Positions 34,258 to 42,700 of a stretch of DNA of 52,838 bases are shown piece by piece. Made by a program: the position numbers and the translations under genes. The notes under the pieces are model-generated. The model did not search any database. It saw only the letters and a list, made by a program, of their open reading frames with translations, and was not told the DNA's origin. This stretch comes from UBA2336 sp037443645 (GTDB lineage: Bacteria > Bacteroidota > Bacteroidia > Cytophagales > Cyclobacteriaceae): positions 1 through 52,838 of the forward strand of contig JBBINY010000015.1 of NCBI GenBank assembly GCA_037443645.1. Direction: 5' to 3'. Each line of letters begins with the position of its first letter. Positions within the stretch are counted from its first letter, which is position 1.

Positions 34258-35640
34258 ATGCAGATCTATCAATCCATTGTTGAAACAATCGGTAACACCC
34301 CGATTGTCAGGTTAAACCGGTTGTCCAAGGGGATTTCAGGAACCGTTCTGGCAAAAATTGAATATTTCAACCCGGGAAACTCAACCAAAGACCGGATGGC
34401 CCTTAAAATGATTGAAGATGCGGAGAAGGCAGGCATCCTTAAGCCCGGGGGTACCATCATTGAGGGCACTTCAGGCAACACCGGAATGGGCCTTGCACTT
34501 ACTGCCATCGCAAAAGGCTACACGTGCATTTTCACCATGGCCGACAAACAATCGCAGGAGAAGATCAATATTCTGCGCGCTGTCGGGGCAGAGGTAGTGG
34601 TATGNNNNNNNNNNCCCACGAATGTGGAACCCGATGACCCCCGGTCGTACTATTCGGTGGCACGCAAGCTTAACCGGGAAATTCCCAACTCGATTTATCC
34701 AAACCAATACGATAACCCGAGTAATGCCAAAGCCCATTACGAAACAACCGGCCCTGAAATATGGAAACAAACCGATGGCAAAATAACACACTATGTGGCT
34801 ACGGTTGGCACGGGCGGATCGATGTGCGGAACAGCCCGTTACCTGAAAGAGCAAAATAAAAAACTCATTGCAGTCGGTATTGATACCTACGGATCGGTAT
34901 TTAAGAAGTATAAGGAGACCGGCATTTTCGATGAAAAGGAGATTTATCCCTACCTCACCGAAGGGTTTGGCGAAGACATCCTGCCCAAAAATGTTGATTT
35001 CGATGTGATTGATCTGTTCATTAAAGTTACCGATAAAGACGGTGCCCTGATGACCCGAAAACTGGCCCGTGAAGAAGGGCTGTTTGTTGGATGGTCAAGC
35101 GGGTCGGCTGTTCACGGTGCCCTGGAGTATGCACGTGAAAACCTCAGGAAAGACGATGTGATGGTGATTTTGCTGCCTGACCACGGCACACGCTATCTGG
35201 CTAAAGTATATAACGACCAATGGATGAAAGACCATGGTTTTGCCGAAACCCCATACGCGGCAACGGCCCGCCACCTTATCCAATCCCGCAATGGAACTAC
35301 ACGCCTGTTTACGGTAGCCCGCAATGCCCGGGTAAGCGAAGCCATCCTGCTGATGAGCCGTGAGGGCATCGACCAGATTCCGGTTACGGAAAATGATAAC
35401 TTCATCGGCAGTATAAGCTCTTCAGGACTGCTTGAAAAGATGATGGAAGACCCCCAGCTTAAAGATAAAACCGTGGGCGAAATCATGGATAAACCCATGC
35501 TCTTTGTTGCCCCAGACAGCACGCTTGATGTCCTCTCATCCTTGCTAAACACAGCTAACAAAGCCGTGCTGGTTCGCGATGAAAATCAGCGGGTACACAT
35601 CATTACGCAGCATGATGTGCTGAAAGCAATGACCGGATAA
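34258..35640 (+). CDS. Cystathionine beta-synthase-like PLP enzyme
   Basis: A fold-type II PLP enzyme of about 460 residues with two C-terminal CBS domains (about 340-460). It catalyses beta-replacement on serine or O-acetylserine, either as cystathionine beta-synthase or as a cysteine synthase. The PLP lysine is in NPGNSTKDRMALKM, the substrate loop is EGTSGNTGMGLA and the phosphate-binding loop is VGTGGSMCGTARYL. The ATG at 34258 fits the family N-terminus (MQIYQSIVETIGNTPIVRL). An N-run at 34605-34614 interrupts the coding sequence in the VVC-PTNVEPDDPRSYY region. The frame is kept on both sides. Confidence 0.92.
   Translation: MQIYQSIVETIGNTPIVRLNRLSKGISGTVLAKIEYFNPGNSTKDRMALKMIEDAEKAGILKPGGTIIEGTSGNTGMGLALTAIAKGYTCIFTMADKQSQEKINILRAVGAEVVVXXXXPTNVEPDDPRSYYSVARKLNREIPNSIYPNQYDNPSNAKAHYETTGPEIWKQTDGKITHYVATVGTGGSMCGTARYLKEQNKKLIAVGIDTYGSVFKKYKETGIFDEKEIYPYLTEGFGEDILPKNVDFDVIDLFIKVTDKDGALMTRKLAREEGLFVGWSSGSAVHGALEYARENLRKDDVMVILLPDHGTRYLAKVYNDQWMKDHGFAETPYAATARHLIQSRNGTTRLFTVARNARVSEAILLMSREGIDQIPVTENDNFIGSISSSGLLEKMMEDPQLKDKTVGEIMDKPMLFVAPDSTLDVLSSLLNTANKAVLVRDENQRVHIITQHDVLKAMTG
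34605..34614. other. Assembly gap (10 N) inside cbs
   Basis: Ten N follow GTGGTATG and precede CCCACG. Homologues read VVCPTNV here with no extra residues, so the true gap is probably a single base (TGn completing Cys), and the 10 N are a placeholder. Confidence 0.75.
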
Positions 35641-35647
35641 GGGCGAC

Positions 35648-36865
35648 TTAGTTTTCCAGGATTTCTATTTCTACCCGAACGTTGCTCTCGGCATGGCTGT
35701 GAAGTTTATCAACCACGGGTTTCTTGCCCCCCCATGCTTTAACCTGCATCCGTTTGGTATCAATGCCATTGGCCATCAGGTATGACTTAATTATATCTGC
35801 ACGCTCCTGCGAAAGTTTTTTGGCGGAGCCAAACCCTTCGTTTGTATTGCTTAATGCGAAGAAATTATCTGACTTCTCACTTTTTGAAATGATCTTGCCC
35901 GGGGCGTTGCCATTGGTATGTCCGTGTATCCGGATTTTATACTTTGGGTTTTCCCTCAGCATATCCAGTAAACTGTTTACTTCCCACCGGGATTCGGGAC
36001 GCATAATGGCGGCATCTTTAAAAAAGTACACATTGTACATCACTGCGATATCTCCCTTCTGAAGCCTCACCAATTCAAACGGAACCACCACATTATTATC
36101 GGAATCAGCACTGATATCTTCTGCTTCCGGATTCAGGTAATTTAGTTCACGCTGCACCTTTCGGTAACCAAAAACTTCAGTGATCATTGAAAGATTCCCT
36201 GACTTACTATTCGGGTTTGAAAGCTTTACTTGCCGATTGGCTGCATACGAGCCCACTTTCTTTGAGCGCTCACTGTCAATCACAAAGATGTCGCCCTGTA
36301 TTAATTCCCTGGAATCGGCACGGAAGACCTTAAAGAAAAAGTTCTTGCCGGATAAATCTTCACTGGTTGATAATTCGGACGGCTGACCGGTTGGGTATGG
36401 TTCCTCAAAAATCACCTGCTTGTTCCCTTTGCTTGTCTCATCGGAACTACTAAGCCCGACATCTTTCATCTCTACCTGATCAACCTGATGCAACGTGATG
36501 GGGTTAATGTCAACACCACGGGTGGCAGTTACCATATTCTCGCCCAGCAAACCTTTAAACACCCAGGTATCATTGTAAGGAGATTCGCTCCGAAGCCGTA
36601 AGGCAAAATCAATGGCCTCGGTCCGGTCATCGGTAGTCAGCACATAGACATAATACAATTGGCGATCCGGATTCATTTCAAACTTAGCCTGAAGGTTTCC
36701 GGCCGATGCCTTTGATGTGAACCGAACAGCGTTTTTCTTAATGGCAAAAGCCCCGATCACCACATAATGATGACCTTGAAAATCGTTGCTTTGGGCGTGT
36801 TCAGGAAAGCAAATGGATAACATTATTACTCCCAGCACCATGTTTTTGAGGGTTTTCATAAGCAC
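35648..36865 (-). CDS. OmpA-family protein with SPOR-like N-terminal domain
   Basis: A 405-residue envelope protein with a signal peptide (about 1-26), then a SPOR-like domain (about 30-105; HHYVVIGAFAIKKNAVRF and YYVYVLTTDDRTEAIDFALRLR). A middle beta region follows (about 165-275), then a C-terminal OmpA domain (about 280-405) with MYNVYFFKDAAIMRP, IRIHGHTNG, LSQERADIIKSYLMANGI and NVRVEIEI. Both ends are peptidoglycan-binding types, so it probably tethers the outer membrane to the wall. A Met at 36859 is an alternative start. It is convergent with cbs, 7 bases apart. Confidence 0.9.
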   Translation of the reverse strand: MLMKTLKNMVLGVIMLSICFPEHAQSNDFQGHHYVVIGAFAIKKNAVRFTSKASAGNLQAKFEMNPDRQLYYVYVLTTDDRTEAIDFALRLRSESPYNDTWVFKGLLGENMVTATRGVDINPITLHQVDQVEMKDVGLSSSDETSKGNKQVIFEEPYPTGQPSELSTSEDLSGKNFFFKVFRADSRELIQGDIFVIDSERSKKVGSYAANRQVKLSNPNSKSGNLSMITEVFGYRKVQRELNYLNPEAEDISADSDNNVVVPFELVRLQKGDIAVMYNVYFFKDAAIMRPESRWEVNSLLDMLRENPKYKIRIHGHTNGNAPGKIISKSEKSDNFFALSNTNEGFGSAKKLSQERADIIKSYLMANGIDTKRMQVKAWGGKKPVVDKLHSHAESNVRVEIEILEN

Positions 36866-36884
36866 AATCGTTTAATTACAAGAA

Positions 36885-36892
36885 CAAAAGTA
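36885..36892 (-). promoter_or_regulatory. Promoter -7 box of the OmpA-family gene
   Basis: Minus-strand TACTTTTG matches TAnnTTTG exactly, about 20 bases before the start codon. No clear -33 box is seen. Confidence 0.4.
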
Positions 36893-36952
36893 GAGTTGAG
36901 CTAAGAAACGAATTGACGAATATTGATTAAAACCTTACACATCAGAGTTTTA

Positions 36953-39303
36953 TCAATTAGATAAAACCTCAAAATGCCTTTCCAGGGGCTCTCCGGCCTG
37001 ATCTACCAGGATAAGGACATGTTTTCCGGGCCCTGGATTGATGCCCATTTGATGCCGGTTTTGTGTACTGCCGATGTACATGCCGTCTAAATGCCAGTAA
37101 ACCCTACTTGCCGGGTTGCGGTGTGCGAGTTCAAAAACCGAGTGTCCCCGGCTGCCGTCCAACTCCCGGGGTATGAAAATCCGGGCATTTTCCTTCGGAT
37201 AAACCAGTTCCATTACTGCCAGGTTACTGGTTATCGCGCAATCGGCTCTGTATGGAGGTATCGGTTTGTACGAAATGTTTTTGGCGCGGTAGTAATGTTC
37301 CTGAACGGGCGGCAACACAAACCAGGGTATTTGCCGGATCCGATCCATGGGGCTGCAGTCAGCATGGACCCGGTATTTTCCATCATCACTGATGTGGATA
37401 GTCCGGTGGTATGAACAGGGTTTTGAGTGTAATCCGGCCTGAGCCACCCAAACTGTATCAGGTACACCGCAGGCGCTTGTACTACGCATACCGCTGCGTG
37501 AACAGACGGGTATCTGCTCCATTTCTGCATAGGGCATGTTAAACCATGATGTTGCCGGCAGCACTGAGAAGACATCAAACAACAAAGGGGCAGCTGCTTC
37601 ACTGCCGGTTAACCCGGGGCGGCCCTCGCCACTGGCATTACCGGCCCACACACCCACAACGTATTCGGGCGTTACACCCACTGCCCAGCCATCGCGAAAG
37701 CCAAAGCTTGTTCCGGTCTTCCATGCAATTTTCCTCGAACTGGAAAAATTTCTCCATCCCATTTCCTCACCCGGCCTGTTCAAATCAGTAAGCGCAGTAA
37801 AGGTCTGGTATAATGCGGCCGCCTGTATGGGTGAATCAAACTGATTTACGGGTTGGCTGGTTGCAAGAGGTTGAACATAGGTTAACGCATGATAGTCATC
37901 CGGGGAGTACCGGACTTGTCCGCTCTGTGAGAAATAATGGTTTAGTACCCGGCCATCGAAGCATAGAGGGAAGTAACATTCCACAATGTACCCTCAGCTC
38001 CTCCAAGAATTAAAGAAAGCCCGTAATAATCAGGCAACTGGCTGAGTGTGGTCATCCCCATAGTCTTCAGCAAACCGTAAAGCTTTTCATAGCGGTAATC
38101 CTGAAGCATGTGTACTGCCGGAACATTTAGTGAGCGGACGAGTGCCTTATCAGCCGGAACCGCCCCGTCATAATCCTTCGAAAAATTTTTAGGTGCAAAC
38201 CCGTTAATGATGGTGGGTATGTCGGGCAACAATGTTTTCGGAAGCATTTTCCCTTCATCGAGCATCGCAGCATAAAGCACAGGTTTCAGAATGCTTCCTG
38301 TACTGCGCTTTGAAACAATGATATCAACATCCTGGCCGTGATCCTCACCCGGTGCACCCGGTGTATTGCCGATGTAAACCAATACTTCCCCGGTTTCAAC
38401 GCGGGCAACAACAACGGCAGCATTGTAAATCTGATTTCCCGAAAGTCGTACTGCGTGGTCATTGACTAGCTGTTGCACACGGGTTTGAAGGCCACGCTGA
38501 ATCGTTGACCGGATGCGCTGCTGATTAAGACCTTCCCTGATGCAACGACTCAGCAGGTGATCAGCAAGCCGGGGAATGGGAAGTGGTTTTTCCGGCAACG
38601 CCTCGGCTTTAGCCAACTCCAGTTCAATCACATCCATCTTACCCGCCCGATGTAACTTCTCCAACAGCCGGTTACGCTTGGCTAAAAGTGCGTTCCGGTT
38701 TTTGCCGGGATGAATCAACGAGGGGGCATTGGGAAGCACAGCTAGCAGGGCTGCTTCTCCCCACGACAACTCATCCGGTTGCCTTTGAAAATACCGCCAG
38801 CAAGCTGCCTCAAGACCAACCACGTTGCCCCCAAAGGGAGCATGCGAAGCATACAAGGCCAGAATTTCATCTTTTGAGTACCGTAACTCCACCCGTGTAG
38901 CCAGAATTATTTCAATGCATTTCTCAAACACGGTACGGGAGCGATTGCGTGATAACCTCACTACCTGCATGGTAATGGTGCTTCCACCACTCACGATCTC
39001 ACCCTCCTCTAAGTTTTGCATTAAAGCTCTCGCCAACGAAACGGGATCGAAACCGGGATGCCTGTAGTAGCGTTTGTCTTCAAACTGAATAATGGCATCC
39101 TTAAATTTTTCAGGTACGCTTTGAAGCTGCGGAAAACGCCACTGGCCGTCATGTGCAATGCTGGCAGATAACAATTCACCCTGTGCATCCTCCACTACTG
39201 TTGAGTAAGAAAGCCTGAAAAGATCGTTTGGCAGGGCCATGTAGTACCACATCAGCCCGAAGGTTACTACGCTAAGCACGACTATTTTCCTGATGTGCTT
39301 CAT
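36953..39303 (-). pseudogene. pbpC: Penicillin-binding protein 1C, split by a single-base frameshift
   Basis: A peptidoglycan glycosyltransferase/transpeptidase in two frames. The first part (39303 to about 37942) has a membrane anchor, the glycosyltransferase domain (EDKRYYRHPGFD, GGSTITMQVVRL) and the transpeptidase start with SILK (SxxK) and SLN. It stops after SLYASMAGY. The second part (from about 37950 to 36953) resumes with VLNHYFSQSG, and has KTGTSFGFRDGWAVG and a C-terminal BiPBP-type domain. Adding one C on the minus strand at 37948-37954 restores ASMARVLNHY and one protein of about 783 residues, the normal length. All active-site motifs survive, so either a recent mutation or a sequencing error is possible. 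It is last in the alpha-2-macroglobulin operon. Confidence 0.9.
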
Positions 39304-39318
39304 GGAGGTTATTGCATA

Positions 39319-39750
39319 CTACGGCAACCGGTTGGCGTGGCGGGAGGCCAGCAACCAAGTACCTTCCTTCCGGATGTAGATTTCGGTAAACAAAAGACTC
39401 AATGAAAATTCTGTCCCATTCATAACGCCTTCAAATACTCCTTTACCGGTTATTATGGCGGTATTGGAATAGATTCTGACTGAAGCGTCATTAATTACTA
39501 CGTTTCGGTAAATCAGCTTGCCTGTCTTTAAGTTGCTGATCACATCACTTTTCGCTTCAACCCAGCCATTGGAATGTATGTACATGAGGCGCTCATCCAA
39601 CATCATCTGAAGAGAATCAAGCCGATGACTCCTCATCCACTCGAATTTCTTATAAAATAACCTCAGCACGTCACGCTCATCGGCAGGTTGTGCAACCGCG
39701 GTGATGGAGCCGAGAAGAAGAAACATTACACAAATTACTTTCCCTTTCAT
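39319..39750 (-). CDS. Secreted NTF2-like (DUF4440-type) protein
   Basis: A 143-residue protein with a signal peptide (MKGKVICVMFLLLGSITAVAQ) and a single NTF2-like fold. Evidence is the helical VLRLFYKKFEWMRSHRLDSLQMMLDERLMYIHSNG opening and the strands ASVRIYSNTAIITGKGVFEG and LLFTEIYIRKEGTWLLASRH. This is the DUF4440/SnoaL-like pattern. It is periplasmic, with no known reaction. It lies 23 bases after the alpha-2-macroglobulin gene and 15 before pbpC, so it is embedded in that operon. Confidence 0.85.
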   Translation of the reverse strand: MKGKVICVMFLLLGSITAVAQPADERDVLRLFYKKFEWMRSHRLDSLQMMLDERLMYIHSNGWVEAKSDVISNLKTGKLIYRNVVINDASVRIYSNTAIITGKGVFEGVMNGTEFSLSLLFTEIYIRKEGTWLLASRHANRLP

Positions 39751-39773
39751 GGTTTCAGACGCAAAGGAAGTTC

Positions 39774-42700
39774 TTACTGCACTTCAGGTTTTATCACTTC
39801 CACGACTTGCCCTTTCCTGCGCGCATACACAGAGCGGTCGTACATGGCCTCGCAACTTACAGCCGGTAAATAATATGTGCCGGTGTAGCTTGCAGTGAGT
39901 AAAACGCGGAAGGTTTTACGCTGTCCTCCACCCAGGTCAAAAAATGAATAAACCCGGTCATCACGTATGTCCTGGTAAGTTGGTGTATCTCCCCCAGGAT
40001 GTGCTGTCGCTTCGTCCAGTCTCAGGTTATTGATCTCCCACCCTGAAGGGAAGATTTGTGACAGTGCCAGGTTTTTATACGCTCCGCGCGCACCTGTATT
40101 GCTTACGGTTACTGAGGCCATGAACTCAGTTCCCTGCTCAAGCCGGGTGGGATCTATTGTACGGCCATTCATATCGAGATAAGTAACGCTGATACCCAGG
40201 TTACTCGATTCCTCCTGTTCATCGCCACGGGCAGGTACTCCATTGGCAATTAGCCGCACAAACAGCATGCCCTTGCTCTCGCTGGCTACTTTTAGTGCGG
40301 TAGATGACACCCCATCCACCGGGAGGTTCACCTGGGCAACGGGTAATCCCGTTGAAGCGGTAACCTCTTTTCCGTTATAGGTGTACGAAAACTTCAGCTC
40401 GCCATGTTTTTCAGTCGAAGCAAATGCGCCCACTGCCTTCAGGCACCAGGCTACAGCCTGGGTGCTCATCCAGTATGAACTGTTGCTCAGCGAATTTGAA
40501 ATATCCTTGAGCAGTTCAAATGCTTTCGGTCGCTCATTCAGTAATACCAGGGTTTCAAGGATAATTGCTTTATCCCGCAAATCCGATCCGTACGACCAGC
40601 CCATTTCCTGGTAAGGCTTTACTGCCATTGGAAGATTCTCAATTAATTTTTTGGCGGCTTCAGGCTGACCGGCCCGCGCATAGGCTGCAGCCAGCATCCA
40701 TGCAGCGGTCACCGGCAGGTTGGTCTGCTCTCGTAACCGGTTCATGGCTCCCAACTCAGGGTCACCGGCAACGGCCAGTGCATATAAGCGGTAGGCCTGA
40801 ATCAATTCGCTGCTGTAAGCCTCCTGACTTTTACGCCAGGCCTGGGCGCGGTTACGTTGAAATTTCTTCCACCGTTTGATCATGTCACCCGGTACAAAAT
40901 AACCTTTCTGTTCTGCTTCCACCAGGAAATGACCTGCATAGGTAGTGGCCCAACTGTCAACATCCTCGGCACCCGGCCAGTAGGGAAAGCCGCCATCCCG
41001 TTGCTGCAATGACTTCATCCTGTCAATGCCGGCTTTGATGTTGGTTTGTATAGCAACGCGTTCACTTTCCGTTACCGCTTTAACCTGATCAATATATAAT
41101 TGCGGAAAAACCGATGACGTAATCTGCTCAAGGCATCCGTATGGATACTGTAGCAGGTAGTGCATTCGCTGACCCAGGTTAACGGGCGGGATCGAAGAGA
41201 CTTCAATCGTAGCCGAGTTGGTGCCGGCCATACCGACTGGGGCAACATTACCTGCCCAGCTTTTTCCGGCTTCGATGATGGCCTCCTGAACCCGTGTTAC
41301 TGGCGGATTCGGGTTTCGTACCTGAATGTCGATTACGTCTTTGGCAGTAAAGCTTCCGGCAGAAGCCGTCACTTCAACCTTGCCCCACCCCAGCACGCTC
41401 TTCACCTCAAGATCAAAATCAAGGGTCAGATCTGAACCTGCCATGGAAACGGTTTGGGAAGTCTGCTTCACCTGAAGCGGCCCGCTTGTTTTCACCTCCA
41501 CCTTAACATTGCGTATAGTCTTGTCCATCGTGAACAGGGTTACCGGAAGTTTGAGTTTTTCTTCCGGACCTAAAACACGCGGCAGTGTAGCCAGCACCAT
41601 AAGGGGTTTGCGCACCGGAGTGGCTTTCTCGGCCGAACCATAGGCCCCGTCATAAGCCGCAACAACCATTGTTCTTACCGAACCGATATAATTGGGCATG
41701 GTGAAGCGATGTTCATTCCGGTTCCCCGTAAGGGTAAACGGCCCGAGGAATTTTACTACCGGCTTAAACCGGTTAGCCCTGGCATCGTCTTCTTTGGCCA
41801 TCAACTCCATGTCACCGCCAATAGCCAACAGGCGTTCAATCCTCCCTCCATAGGAGCCGATCACCTGGTCATACAGATCCCATGTTTTTACACCAAGCGC
41901 TTCGCGTGCATAGAAGTGTTTCCACGGATCGGGGGTTTTAAAGCGTGTCAGGTCAAGCAGTCCTTCATCTACCATGGCCAGTGTGTAGGTCATTTTGCGT
42001 TTGGACTTTTCTGAAACACGGATTACAACTTCCTGTCCTGGTTCCAGCACATCAGGCATCTCAATAACCGGCTCGAGGTGGGTTTGCGGATCTTCAGCCT
42101 GAACCGGAATTACTCCATACAACCGGATCGGCAAGTCGTTTACCGTTTGGTTGTGTGGTTGCACCAGGGTAACATGAACGAATACGTTGGGCGTCATGTC
42201 GCGGGTAACGGTAAACGAAAAAGGGGTATCTCCACGCTGGGTTTCTACCCAGTAACTTTCAACCACCCGGCTGCCATTCTCAATGCTTACCAAGGCACGG
42301 CCCGGAGCGCTGCCCGGTATAACGATCGTGGCTTTCTCGCCAATGGCGTAAACGGGTTTATCAGAAGAAAACGACAACATGGTTGCCGCATCAGCGCCCC
42401 CGCGTGAGCGCCCCGCCCAGCCGGGCCAGTCTATATAAACTACTTTGGCTGTGCTGTGTCCCGAAACCGGATCATAGGCACGCACCAGGTAGCGGCCCCA
42501 TTCGGGGTAACTCACTTTAAATTTCCATTCACCTTTACCATTTTTGGTCCGTATGGTACCACTGTTGAGTTCCTTTGCCTGAGAAAAGGTGCGGTAGACT
42601 GCACTTTCCTCGGTGTTGTCCCACCACCAACTCCAGGTAAGTTTGTACAGCGTTACCTCAACATCACGCGAAACGGGGTTCCCATCCGCATCCACCGTAA

